Assembly: GCF_000219215.1 (NCBI RefSeq)
Contig: NC_015723.1
Span: 2,356,001-2,420,000, forward strand
Direction: 5' to 3'
DNA from: Cupriavidus necator N-1
GTDB taxonomy: Bacteria > Pseudomonadota > Gammaproteobacteria > Burkholderiales > Burkholderiaceae
DNA: 64,000 nt
Shown here: positions 18,922-27,756 of the stretch, in pieces
Layout of the letters: each line of letters opens with the position of its first letter
Position numbering within the stretch: position 1 is the first letter of the stretch
Translations under genes and position numbers: made by a program
The notes under the pieces: generated by a model
Databases searched by the model: none
What the model saw: only the letters and a program-made list of their open reading frames with translations
Told to the model about the DNA's origin: nothing

Positions 18922-18946
18922 GATGCGCCAACGTATAGAACGCATC
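18922..18946 (-). promoter_or_regulatory. Probable autoregulatory operator of the IclR gene
   Basis: Inverted repeat GATGCG-N13-CGCATC is centred about 53 nt upstream of the IclR start. On the minus strand its interior reads GTTCTATACG, combining a -10-like TATAC with a GTTCTA element that also occurs upstream of the CoA-transferase gene (14547-14552). Confidence 0.4.
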
Positions 18947-19331
18947 CCGGCTTGTCAATCCGCCCTGCTGCGTGTCAAGGAAGCAGCACACGTGCGGCGG
19001 AGCCGCGCAAACGACGCTGCACGCATTCATGGATCCGGGCGGCGGCGCGCTGGCGTTTTTCTGCAACACGTGGCCAGTGCCTCCTGCCGCCCAGGCCGTC
19101 GCCCAAGCGCCTTCGCCGGCCCCCCGGCTACCGCATGCGCCACATTGCGTGCGCGTACTCGCCACTCCCCAGTTTGCAAGTGGAATTAGAGGGAAAGTTA
19201 CCTGCTTTTGATTAAGCAGCCGCTGCACGGCGTGGATAAAATCATGCGTTGCCTGACCTCTGCGCAATCCCTGCGCTGCTTTCCGTACCCTCGCTGCAAT
19301 GTCTCACCGCCGTGCTTTTCCCGACCCTGGT
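18947..19331. other. Intergenic region without a recognisable gene
   Basis: Several short overlapping frames exist but none has a ribosome site or a protein I recognise. The stretch around 19160-19215 is locally AT-richer and may hold the promoter of the small gene that follows. Confidence 0.5.
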
Positions 19332-19565
19332 ATGACCGTTCCCGCCCTCTCGCTTGGCGCCATCCTGGATGACCTGCGTAGCGCCCCGCGCCCGCTGACC
19401 TCCGCGGAGTACACATACCTGGCCCACCTGCGGCAGCGTATCGTCACCGGCGACGCAGACCTGTGGACCACGCTCGAGACCGCGGGCGTGCCATGCAGGG
19501 AACGCCGCCTGTCGCCCGAAGTGGTGCAGGCGCTGACCGCTATCGGCCATTTGCCGATGCACTGA
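19332..19565 (+). CDS. Small hypothetical protein, 77 aa
   Basis: I do not recognise the family. The frame has strongly GC-biased third codon positions like the neighbouring real genes, supporting coding. The protein is soluble, mildly helical (LTSAEYTYLAHLRQRIVTG) and has no signal or membrane segment. An upstream in-frame ATG at 19299 would add 11 residues; neither start has a convincing Shine-Dalgarno. Confidence 0.55.
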   Translation: MTVPALSLGAILDDLRSAPRPLTSAEYTYLAHLRQRIVTGDADLWTTLETAGVPCRERRLSPEVVQALTAIGHLPMH

Positions 19566-19841
19566 GCCCGGCTCGCACCACCCCGCATTGCAGAAATTTC
19601 CCGGGGTCATTTCGGAAAGCCGCACCCTCCAGCCAGCCTGCGTCCCGCTACGATCGATCCACTTTCGATTCGCCGGGCACCGTGCTTCCAGTCAAGCGCC
19701 AAGCATGCCCCGGCCACGGCCCAGGCATGGCTTACCCAAACAACCGGCGCGTCAGCTTCCCGCGACGGCCCGGAAACCCGAACCCGGCGCCGTTGCGCGC
19801 CACGGCGCCGCATTCTGGGTGCGGCAGGCGACGATGTAGCG

Positions 19842-20612
19842 TCAGGCCAGCCGTTCGCAGCAATAGGCCTCGGTGCGATAAGGGAAAGCAACCTCGGCTC
19901 GGCCCGCCAGCGCGGGATGCCCGTCGATAACCGCCTGCAGCCGTTCACGCACGCGGGCTTGCTCCGCCGCCGGCAGCGCGGCAATGAAGCTCACCGACAT
20001 CACCCGGTCCACGATCACCTGCTGCGGCGCCCCTACATGCGTGTAGGGCAGGCGCTGCAGCGCCAGCGGCCCGAAGCCCTCGGCGGGAAAGACCCGCCTC
20101 CAGTCGCCCTTGTAGAAGCGCGGCGCGTCGCCTTCATACGGCGTCATGATGGCCGTCAGCTGCGCCACCCAGTCCACGCTTTCATCGCGCACGTTCCATA
20201 CCAGCCCTAGCCGGCCGCCGGGGCGCAGCACGCGGCCGATTTCCGCCATCGCGCGCGCATTGGCAAACCAGTGGAAGGCCTGCGCGCAGACGACGGCGTC
20301 GACGCTGGCATCGGGCAGCGGGATGGCCTCGGCACTGCCTTCCAGCGCCTGCACTGACGGCAGCACCGTGGCCAGCTGTGCGCGCATCTGCGCCACCGGT
20401 TCGACCGCGATCACCGTCGCCCCCGTCTCCACCAGCCGGCGCGTGAACTTGCCGGTGCCCGCGCCCAGGTCCAGCACGGTGCGGCCCGCGCGCAGGCCCA
20501 GCGTGCCGCGCAGCCAGGTGTCGATTTCAGTGGGATACTCGGGACGTCCGCGCGCGTAGGTATCGGCCTGGCTGGCGAATCCCTGTGCGGCGGCCTGGTG
20601 GATGGCGGTCAT
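19842..20612 (-). CDS. SAM-dependent methyltransferase (class I, Methyltransf_11 type)
   Basis: This 256-aa Rossmann-fold methyltransferase has motif I VLDLGAGTGKFTRRL (about residues 45-59), acidic motif II VIAVEPVAQM and post-motif DAVVCAQAFHWF, the arrangement of small-molecule methyltransferases related to UbiE/BioC. The substrate is unknown. GGAG stands 6 nt before the ATG at 20612. It precedes the sulfonate transport operon's end on the same strand but is separated from it by 67 bp and is read away from it, so it is probably an independent unit. Confidence 0.85.
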   Translation of the reverse strand: MTAIHQAAAQGFASQADTYARGRPEYPTEIDTWLRGTLGLRAGRTVLDLGAGTGKFTRRLVETGATVIAVEPVAQMRAQLATVLPSVQALEGSAEAIPLPDASVDAVVCAQAFHWFANARAMAEIGRVLRPGGRLGLVWNVRDESVDWVAQLTAIMTPYEGDAPRFYKGDWRRVFPAEGFGPLALQRLPYTHVGAPQQVIVDRVMSVSFIAALPAAEQARVRERLQAVIDGHPALAGRAEVAFPYRTEAYCCERLA

Positions 20613-20679
20613 GGGTGGGCTCCGGTTGCGTACCGGAGGCGTAGCCTACGCCCCATGCCGGCACACGGCAAGCGGGCGG

Positions 20680-21561
20680 CTACTGCTGCATGCCCCAGCG
20701 GCGCACCGTGAGCCGTTCCAGCGTGGTGAACACCAGCCCCTCCACCAGCAACCCGATCAGGATCACCGCGGCCAGCCCTGCAAAAACGCGGTCGGTGTAG
20801 AGCTCATTGCGGTTCTGGAAGATGAACCAGCCCAGCCCGCCCTGCCCCGACGACGCGCCGAACACCAGCTCGGCCGCGATCAGCGTGCGCCAGGCAAAGG
20901 CCCAGCCGATCTTCAGGCCCGACAGGATCGCCGGCAGCGCCGCCGGCACCAGCACCAGCGCGACATAGCGCAGCCCGCGCAGGCCGTAGTTGCGGCCCGC
21001 CATGCGCAGCGTCGGCGGAACTGACTGGAAGCCCGCGTACATGTTCAGCGCCAGCGGCCACAGCACCGAATGGACGAGCACGAAGACCAGGCTCCTGGTG
21101 CCCAGCCCGAACCACAGCAGCGCCAGCGGCAATAGCGCTATCGCCGGCAGCGGGTTGAACATGGCGGTGAGCGTATCCAGCACATCGCGCCCAAAGCGCG
21201 TGGACACGGCCAGCGAGGTCAGCACGAACGCCAGCACGATGCCGGCCGCATAGCCGCGCAGCAGCACCGACAGCGAAATCGCCGCCTTGCCCGGCAGCTC
21301 GCCGCTGCCCACCGCCTCGGCAAAGGCGCGCATCGTGGCCAGGCAGGACGGCAGCAGCAGGTCGTTGTCCTGCACGCGCGCCACCAGCTCCCAGATCAGC
21401 CCCAGCGCCAGCAGGATCACCGCCTTGCGCAGCCAGCCGTGTTGCCACAGGCGCTGGTGCCACGGCAGCGCGCGCGCAAGCGGGGCTTCGGTGAAGGGTT
21501 CAGGCTCGCGTTCGTATTCGGGCCGAAGCGTGTCGGCCAGTGTCAGTGTCGGTTGCGTCAT
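20680..21561 (-). CDS. Sulfonate/taurine-type ABC transporter permease
   Basis: This 293-aa inner-membrane permease of the SsuC/TauC (BPD_transp_1) family has about six helices, with the EAA-loop region around GRNYGLRGLRYVALVLVPAALP. The ATG at 21561 is the best start: the frame upstream is the shadow of the ATPase gene. Last gene of the minus-arm operon, 16 bp after the ATPase stop. The related transporters import alkanesulfonates, taurine or nitrilotriacetate-like anions; TauD and a sulfite dehydrogenase upstream favour a sulfonate. Confidence 0.88.
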   Translation of the reverse strand: MTQPTLTLADTLRPEYEREPEPFTEAPLARALPWHQRLWQHGWLRKAVILLALGLIWELVARVQDNDLLLPSCLATMRAFAEAVGSGELPGKAAISLSVLLRGYAAGIVLAFVLTSLAVSTRFGRDVLDTLTAMFNPLPAIALLPLALLWFGLGTRSLVFVLVHSVLWPLALNMYAGFQSVPPTLRMAGRNYGLRGLRYVALVLVPAALPAILSGLKIGWAFAWRTLIAAELVFGASSGQGGLGWFIFQNRNELYTDRVFAGLAAVILIGLLVEGLVFTTLERLTVRRWGMQQ

Positions 21562-21577
21562 GATGCGATGTCGCGGA

Positions 21578-22414
21578 TCAGCGGCCCGCCGCGCTGCGCG
21601 CACGCGGCGCGGCCTCGGCGGCGGGCTCGTCGAACAGCAAGGTATGGATGCGTTGCGCGGCGGCCTGGAATTCGGCGCCGCCCTGGCTGGCCAGGCTGAA
21701 CTGGTGGCTGTTGAGTTCCGCGCGCACGCGGCCCGGGTGCGGCGACAGCAGCAGGATGCGGCTGCCCACCACCAGCGCCTCTTCGATCGAATGCGTGACG
21801 AACAGCAAGGTGAAGGCTGCGTCGTCCCACAGCGCCAGCAGCTCTTCCTGCATGCGCCGGCGCGTGAGGGCGTCCAGCGCGGCAAAGGGCTCGTCCATCA
21901 GCAGCACCTTGGGGCGCATCGCCAGTGCGCGCGCGATCGCCACGCGCTGCTTCATGCCGCCCGACAGCGTATGTGGGTAGGCATCGGCAAAATCGGCCAG
22001 CCCCACCTTGTGCAGGCTGTCCAGCGCCAGCTCGCGCGCCTCTGCCCGCGACAGCTTGCGCGCTTGCCGCAGCGGGAACATCACGTTCTGCACCACCGTT
22101 TTCCACGGCGGCAGCTGGTCGAACTCCTGGAACACCACGATGCGGTCCGGGCCGGGCTGCAGCACACGCCGGCCTTCCAGCCGGATCTCGCCCTCGCTGG
22201 GCGGAACGAACCCGGCAACCGCCTTCAGCAGCGTGGACTTGCCGCAGCCGGACGGGCCCAGCAGCGCGAAGCGGTCGCCGGCATGCACGTCGAAGCTGAC
22301 GCGATGGGTGGCCCGCACGATGCGCTCGGGCGTGCAGTACTCCAGCGACACGCCATCCACCTGCAGCAGGGGCGTGGCGCGGTCCGACACCACGCGCAGG
22401 TTGTGGGTGGCCAT
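21578..22414 (-). CDS. Sulfonate/taurine-type ABC transporter ATPase
   Basis: This 278-aa nucleotide-binding subunit has Walker A GPSGCGKST (about residues 52-60), Q-loop VVFQEFDQLPPW, signature [15 protein letters not shown] and Walker B VLLMDEPFAALDALTRR, all intact. It energises uptake with the permease downstream and the binding protein upstream, which ends 2 bp before its start. Sequence type matches SsuB/TauB. Confidence 0.92.
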   Translation of the reverse strand: MATHNLRVVSDRATPLLQVDGVSLEYCTPERIVRATHRVSFDVHAGDRFALLGPSGCGKSTLLKAVAGFVPPSEGEIRLEGRRVLQPGPDRIVVFQEFDQLPPWKTVVQNVMFPLRQARKLSRAEARELALDSLHKVGLADFADAYPHTLSGGMKQRVAIARALAMRPKVLLMDEPFAALDALTRRRMQEELLALWDDAAFTLLFVTHSIEEALVVGSRILLLSPHPGRVRAELNSHQFSLASQGGAEFQAAAQRIHTLLFDEPAAEAAPRARSAAGR

Positions 22415-22416
22415 GC

Positions 22417-23427
22417 TCAGCTCCCCTGCGCGGTGACCGGGTCCTGGAAGAAATAGTCCTGCCAGGACTTGGGCTGGTTGCGGATCGCGCCCACGCGGTG
22501 CATGAAAGCGGCCAGCGCAAAGGTGTTCTGCGGCGCCACGCGGAACTGCACCTGCGGGTTCTTGAGCACGCGCAGCAGCAGCGCGCGGTCGGTCTTGGCC
22601 TTGCTCTGGCGTAGGTAGATGTCGGCGGCCGCTTCCGGATTGGCGGTGGCAAAGGCCGCGGCCTCGGCCAGCGCATCGACGAAAGCGCGATAGGTCTTGG
22701 GATTATCGTTGCGGAATTTCTCGGTCGCGTACAGCACCGTGGAGGAGCTGGGGCCGCCCAGCACGTCATACGAGTTCAGCACGATGCGCGCGTTCGGATT
22801 GCCGGCCAGTTCCTGCTCCTGGAACGGCGGATTGCCGAAGTGCCCGGTGATCTCGGTGCCGCCGGAAATGATCGCCGCGGCCGCATCCGGGTGCGGCACC
22901 GCCACGGTCCACTTGTCGAGGCGGTTGTACTCCTTGTCGCCCCATTGCCTGGCCGCAGCCAGTTGCAGCACGCGCGACTGCACCGACACGCCCACCGCCG
23001 GCAGCGCGATGCGGTCCTTCTCCGTGAAATCGGCAATCGACTTCACTTTGGGGTTGTTGCTGACCAGGTAGTACGGGAAGTTGCCCAGCGACGCCAAGCC
23101 GCGCACGTTCTGCTTGCCGTGGGTGCGGTCCCACAGCGTCAGCAGCGGGCCCACGCCGGCGCCGGCGATATCGATGGCACCGGACAGCAGCGCGTCATTG
23201 ACCGCGGCCCCGCCCGACAGTTGAGTCCATTCGACCTTGATGTCGACGCCCTGCTGCTTGCCGTGTTTCTCGATCAACTGCTGGTCGCGCGCCACGTTGA
23301 GCAGCAGGTAGACCACGCCGAACTGTTCGGCAATACGCAGCTTGCCTTCGGCGTGCGCGGTGCCGGTGATGGCCAGGCCGGCGCTCAGCGCCAGCAGGCC
23401 GAGCCTGCGGGAAAAACGAGAGAACAT
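22417..23427 (-). CDS. Periplasmic sulfonate-type substrate-binding protein
   Basis: This 336-aa protein of the SsuA/TauA (NMT1-like) binding protein family starts with a Sec signal (FSRRLGLLALSAGLAITG, cleavage near TAHA-EG) and the typical opening LRIAEQFGVVYLLLNVARDQ. GGAG stands 8 nt before the ATG at 23427. It delivers the substrate to the ATPase/permease encoded directly after it. It follows the dioxygenase gene by 79 bp. TauA proteins bind taurine; the ligand here is not determined. Confidence 0.88.
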   Translation of the reverse strand: MFSRFSRRLGLLALSAGLAITGTAHAEGKLRIAEQFGVVYLLLNVARDQQLIEKHGKQQGVDIKVEWTQLSGGAAVNDALLSGAIDIAGAGVGPLLTLWDRTHGKQNVRGLASLGNFPYYLVSNNPKVKSIADFTEKDRIALPAVGVSVQSRVLQLAAARQWGDKEYNRLDKWTVAVPHPDAAAAIISGGTEITGHFGNPPFQEQELAGNPNARIVLNSYDVLGGPSSSTVLYATEKFRNDNPKTYRAFVDALAEAAAFATANPEAAADIYLRQSKAKTDRALLLRVLKNPQVQFRVAPQNTFALAAFMHRVGAIRNQPKSWQDYFFQDPVTAQGS

Positions 23428-23506
23428 GATCGAAACTCCGGGGAATACGTGGATGAGCGCTTGCCAGTGCAAGCGCGTACGGTGACTTGCGATACCGCTG
23501 CCGCCT

Positions 23507-24436
23507 TCAGCGCGGCACGTCACCTTCGATGGTGGTGCGGTACATCACGCGCCGCAGTTCCGGCGGACAGCCCGCGGCAAGATGCAGCAGCGAGCGGTTG
23601 TCCCAGAACACCAGGTCATGTGGCTGCCACTGGTGGCGGTAGATGTGGGCGGGCTTGACGCTGTGCGCGAACAACTGGTCCAGCAGGTCGCGGCTTTCCT
23701 TCTCGGGCAGGCCGACGATGCGGGTGGTGAAATGCTCGCTGACAAAGAGCGCCTTGCGCCCCGTTTCCGGATGGGTGCGCACCACCGGCTGCAGCACCGG
23801 CCTGACTTGCGCAATCTGCTCCGGCGTCAGGTTGGGCCGCCACGGGCTGCGTTGCTGCAGCTCGGCATAGCGCGCCAGGTAGGTGTGCTCGGCCTGCAGG
23901 CCATCGACGGCGCGCTGCAGCGCAGCCGGCAGCGTGTCCCAGGCCAGGTGCATGTTGGCGAACAACGTATCGCCTCCCTCGGCGGGCAGCTCGCGCGCAT
24001 GCAGCAACGAACCGAGGCTGGGCTTTTCCTTGTACGACAGGTCCGAATGCCAGAAGTGGCCGGCATCGCCCAGCCCGATCGGCTTGCCGTTCTCGACCAC
24101 GTTGGACACCACCAGCACTTCCGCATGGCCCGGCAGCTGGAACTGGTGCAGCACGTGGATCTGCAGCGGGCCGAAGCGGCGGCTGAAATCGATCTGCTGC
24201 GCGGGCGTGATCTGCTGGTCGCGGAACACCACCACGTGGTAGTCGAGGTGGGCGCGATGGATGCGGGCAAAATCCGCGTCGGACAGCGGCTGCGACAAGT
24301 CGAGCCCGATCACTTCCGCGCCCAGCGGCGCGTCCAGCGCACGGATCTCGAAGTTGCCCGCATCTGCGAAAAATGCGGTGGAAAGCGGCGCGCTCTGCTG
24401 GCGCGAAACACTGGCGTGGGCGGTTGCGGTCGTCAT
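23507..24436 (-). CDS. TauD/TfdA-family 2-oxoglutarate dioxygenase
   Basis: This 309-aa Fe(II)/2-oxoglutarate oxygenase hydroxylates the carbon next to a sulfonate or sulfate group so that sulfite or sulfate leaves. The iron ligands are visible: HxD in GHFWHSDLSYKEKP and the distal His in NRSLLHLAAG; the 2-oxoglutarate Arg lies in RRVMYRTTIEG. I choose the ATG at 24436, which has AGAG 8 nt upstream, over 24451. It sits between a sulfite dehydrogenase pair and a sulfonate importer, which makes desulfonation the natural role. Confidence 0.9.
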   Translation of the reverse strand: MTTATAHASVSRQQSAPLSTAFFADAGNFEIRALDAPLGAEVIGLDLSQPLSDADFARIHRAHLDYHVVVFRDQQITPAQQIDFSRRFGPLQIHVLHQFQLPGHAEVLVVSNVVENGKPIGLGDAGHFWHSDLSYKEKPSLGSLLHARELPAEGGDTLFANMHLAWDTLPAALQRAVDGLQAEHTYLARYAELQQRSPWRPNLTPEQIAQVRPVLQPVVRTHPETGRKALFVSEHFTTRIVGLPEKESRDLLDQLFAHSVKPAHIYRHQWQPHDLVFWDNRSLLHLAAGCPPELRRVMYRTTIEGDVPR

Positions 24437-24545
24437 GGCAAGCTCTGGCATACGGGGGAAGTCGATGCGGCATCGGGGATGCCGCGTACAAGCTTGCACT
24501 GTAGAGAGCCGGCCATTGCCCGGTCAACGAATCATATCGCTGGCC

Positions 24546-24559
24546 CTTATCCGCTTATC
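24546..24559 (-). promoter_or_regulatory. Tandem CTTATC repeats upstream of the dioxygenase
   Basis: Two copies of CTTATC spaced by 2 bp lie 110-123 nt before the start at 24436 (GATAAG on the coding strand). CysB/Cbl-type sites of sulfur genes contain similar TTAT/ATAA elements. This is only a suggestive resemblance. Confidence 0.25.
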
Positions 24560-24589
24560 GCATATCCATGTCTCGACATTTGCGGGCCA

Positions 24590-25177
24590 TCAGGGCTTGC
24601 CGGGGCAACCGCTGCGGCACGGCACGTTGGCCGTATCCGGGCGCGCGTCGGCGACAAAGCCATCGCGGTTCGGCATCTTCACCTGCGGCAGCGTGCTCGC
24701 GTCCAGCACCGCATCTGCGGGCAGGACGCCGTTCCTGTGCAGCAGCCACGCGGTGACGGCATAGACCTCGTCCGGCGCCAGGCTCTGGGGCGCGTTGTAG
24801 GGCATGGCGCGGTTGATGAAGTCGAATACCGTGGTCGCGTAGGGCCAGAAGCTGCCGATGGTCTTGACGGGGTCCTTGCCCCTGGCGGCGTCCTTCAGCG
24901 TGCCCTGCCCGCCCACCAGCGCATCGGCCGGCTTGCCTTCGCCATTGACGCCGTGACATGCGGCACAGTGCTGCGCATAGACCTGCTGGCCCCGCGCGAC
25001 CGTGCCGCTGCCTGGCGGCAGGCCAGTGCCGTCCGGGGTCACGTCGATATTCCACGCGGCAAGATCGCGCTCGCTGGCGGGGCGGCCTATGCCGAAGGTC
25101 TGCGCAAGGACCGTTTGCGCAGCGCAGGCCAGCGCCAGCACGGCGACGGCACCGCTGAATCGTTCAAGCGCGCGCAT
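24590..25177 (-). CDS. Monohaem cytochrome c, electron acceptor of the sulfite dehydrogenase
   Basis: This 195-aa periplasmic c-type cytochrome has a signal peptide (residues 1-25, ending TVLAQ), a single CxxCH haem site (YAQHCAACHGVNGEG) and a probable axial Met in INRAMPYNAPQSL. It overlaps the 3' end of the sulfite dehydrogenase gene by 14 nt, so the pair is co-translated. In SorAB or SoxCD systems such a subunit carries electrons from sulfite to the respiratory chain. One haem argues for SorB-like rather than the dihaem SoxD. Start at 25177 places the signal correctly. Confidence 0.87.
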   Translation of the reverse strand: MRALERFSGAVAVLALACAAQTVLAQTFGIGRPASERDLAAWNIDVTPDGTGLPPGSGTVARGQQVYAQHCAACHGVNGEGKPADALVGGQGTLKDAARGKDPVKTIGSFWPYATTVFDFINRAMPYNAPQSLAPDEVYAVTAWLLHRNGVLPADAVLDASTLPQVKMPNRDGFVADARPDTANVPCRSGCPGKP

Positions 25178-26406
25178 TGGCAATGCTCCCGTCCGCGGCC
25201 ACGCGCCAGCGCTGGATCGCGTTGTAGTGATAGGTGGAAGCCACGCCGCGCGCGGCCACCAGCTGGTCCGGCGTGGGCTGGACGTTGCCGGCTTCGTCGA
25301 TGGCGCGGCTCTCCAGCGAAGCTGGCCCGCCATCCCAGCGCCACGGCAGGCGGAAGCGCACCAGGGCGCGGTCCAGCACCGGCTCCTGCAGTTGCGCCTC
25401 GCGCCAGCTGCGGCCGCCGTCGACCGACACCTCGACGCGGCGGATACGCCCGTGGCCCGACCACGCCAGGCCCGCGATCTCGTAGAAGCCGCGCTCACGC
25501 AATCTGTGATCCGGCGCGGGGAAGGTGATCACGGACTTCACGTCCATCAGGAAGGTGAACTGCCGCGCGCTGCCGTCGGGCAGGGAATCCGTGTATTTCG
25601 AAGTCTCTTCGCGCGACATGAACGGCGCGCGCCCCAGCTTCAGGCGCCGCAGCCACTTGATGGACATGTTGCCCTCATAGCCCGGCAGGAACAGCCGCAG
25701 CGGATAGCCATGCTCGGGGCGCAGCATCTCGCCGTTCTGCGCATAGACCAGCAGTGCGTCTTCCAGCGCCTTGGCCAGCGGCACGCTGCGCGTCATCGCT
25801 GCGCCATCGGCGCCCTCGGCTAGCACCCACACAGCTTCCGGCGCCACGCCGACTTCGTCCAGCACCACGGACAACGGCACGCCGGTCCATTCGCAACAAG
25901 ACAACAAGCCGTGGCTGATCTGCACGGACTTCGCACCGGGCGCCTTCCACTCGCGCCCGGTGTTGCCCGAGCACTCCAGGAAATGGATGCGCGACACCGA
26001 CGGCAGGCGCACCAGGTCGTCCATGGTGAAGATGCGCGGGCGCGCCACCAGGCCATGCACCGCCAGCTGGTGCTGCGCCGGGTCGATCAGCGGGATGCCG
26101 GCGTGATGGCGCTCGAACACCAGCCCGGTCGGCGTGATGATGCCGCGCAGGTCCTGCAAAGGCGTCATCGACGAGTTGGCGCCGGGCAGCGGCGCCGCGC
26201 TGCGGCTGCGCCGCACCACGTCTTTCTCGAACGGGGACGGCTGGCCATACGGATGCCACAGCACGGGCTCGCCCGGCGTGCGCGTCCACGGCGCAACCGT
26301 CAGGGGTTCTGCGCGCGCCGCAGTAGCGGCGCCAGCCGCGGCGGCGCCCAGCACCGCCCCGCGCTGTCAGGAAGCGCCGGCGGCCGGAAGTCAGGTCATT
26401 GCTCAT
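25164..26406 (-). CDS. Molybdopterin sulfite dehydrogenase (SoxC/SorA-like), frameshifted in the Tat signal
   Basis: The main frame (from 26354) encodes a sulfite oxidase family catalytic subunit: HFLECSGNTGREW contains the molybdenum-coordinating Cys, followed by LSCCEWTGVPL, GYPLRLFLPGYEGNMSIKWL and a C-terminal dimerisation domain. It should oxidise sulfite to sulfate in the periplasm and pass electrons to the cytochrome encoded next. The natural start is the ATG at 26406 (SGRRRFLTA, a twin-arginine signal), but this lies one base out of frame with the rest; removing one base between 26355 and 26367 joins them into a normal Tat signal. This is either a real mutation abolishing export or an assembly error. 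Confidence 0.82.
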
Positions 26407-26621
26407 CGTGAGGGCTTGGTCAGCCTGGCAGGGATCAAAATGCGCAGACTGTAGGACAGCACCGGCGCTCGGCCAACGAAGAAGATTGCATGCCGATATG
26501 CCAACGCCGCGCTGCGCGCCATATGCGCGGGGCCGATAACCAAAGTCGGAATCATTCGTTCTGGTCCGCGCGCAGCGCCGCTTATCGTGGAGCCGTCCTC
26601 CACTTCAAGAAGGTCTGCACG

Positions 26622-27752
26622 ATGACGACCCCGCGCCCCCATGCCACCGCTGCACCCACGCTGACCCGCCGCGAGCTGCTGCGCTGCGTGGCCTGGTCCG
26701 GGCTGGGCATGGCGGCTTCGCTGTCGCCGCTGTCCGCGTTCAGCGCAAGCCCGGCCGCGCGTCCCGACGTGATCCGCGTCGGCGTGGCCCAGCCCGCCAC
26801 CGGCACCCCGCCCAGCTTTGCCGGCAGTTCGCTGGCGATTGCCCATGCGCGCGGCTGGCTGGAGGAATCGTTCAAACCGACCGGCACGCGCGTGGAGTGG
26901 TTCTTCTTCAAGGGCGCCGGCCCCGCCGTCAACGAGGCGCTGGCCAACCGCCAGCTCGACTTTGCGCTGCAGGGCGACCTGCCGTCCATCGTGGCCCGCT
27001 CCGCCGGCCTGAAAACGCGGCTGGTGCTGGCCACCGGCGTGCGCGCCAACATCTACGTGGGCGTGCCACCCGATTCGCCGCTGAAGACGGTCAGCGACCT
27101 GCGCGGCAAGCGCGTGTCGCTGTTCAAGGGCACCAATATGCATCTGCCGGCGCTGCGCCTGCTGGAAGCGAACGGGCTCTCCGACAAGGACCTGCGTCTG
27201 CTGAACCTGGACACGGCCGGCTACCTGGCGGCGCTGTCCACGCGCGACATCGACGCCGCCATCGGCGCCATGGACATCCTGCGCCTGCGCGACAAGGGCG
27301 CGGTGCGCATCCTGTACTCCAGCAAGAACCAGTCGCCGATCTACACACGGCAAAGCCACGTACTGGTGAGCGACGAATTCGCCGGGCGCTATCCGGAGGC
27401 CACGCAGCACCTGGTGAAGGCCGCGGTCGAGGCGGCGCGGTGGGCCTCGGACGAGAGCCATCGAGAAGAAGTGCTGCGCACCTGGGCGCGTGCGGGTACG
27501 CCTTATGACCACTGGAAGGAAGACTTTGACGGCGAGCCGCTGCGGGTGCGGCTGAACCCGAATTTCGATCCCTTCCTGGTCAGCCGCTACAAGGATGCGG
27601 TCGAGCAGGCCTATCGCTTCAAGCTGAGCCGTGCGCGCTTTGACGTGGACCAGTGGATCGACCAGCGCTTCCTGAAGGCGGCGCTCACCGACCTGAGCCT
27701 GCAGAGCTACTGGCCCGTCTACCAACCCAACGGCAAGATCCTGGGAGCCTGA
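26622..27752 (+). CDS. ABC-transporter sulfonate-type binding protein with Tat-like signal
   Basis: This 376-aa binding protein of the SsuA/NMT1 family starts with a twin-arginine-like signal (LTRRELLRCVAWSGLGMAAS). The mature part opens VIRVGVAQPATGTPP and includes EWFFFKGAGPAVNEALANRQLDFAL split over the lobe hinge, typical of aliphatic-sulfonate binders. AAGAAGG precedes the ATG at 26622. It opens the plus-strand arm, divergent from the sulfite dehydrogenase. A Tat signal on a binding protein is less common than Sec. Confidence 0.87.
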   Translation: MTTPRPHATAAPTLTRRELLRCVAWSGLGMAASLSPLSAFSASPAARPDVIRVGVAQPATGTPPSFAGSSLAIAHARGWLEESFKPTGTRVEWFFFKGAGPAVNEALANRQLDFALQGDLPSIVARSAGLKTRLVLATGVRANIYVGVPPDSPLKTVSDLRGKRVSLFKGTNMHLPALRLLEANGLSDKDLRLLNLDTAGYLAALSTRDIDAAIGAMDILRLRDKGAVRILYSSKNQSPIYTRQSHVLVSDEFAGRYPEATQHLVKAAVEAARWASDESHREEVLRTWARAGTPYDHWKEDFDGEPLRVRLNPNFDPFLVSRYKDAVEQAYRFKLSRARFDVDQWIDQRFLKAALTDLSLQSYWPVYQPNGKILGA

Positions 27753-27756
27753 CATC

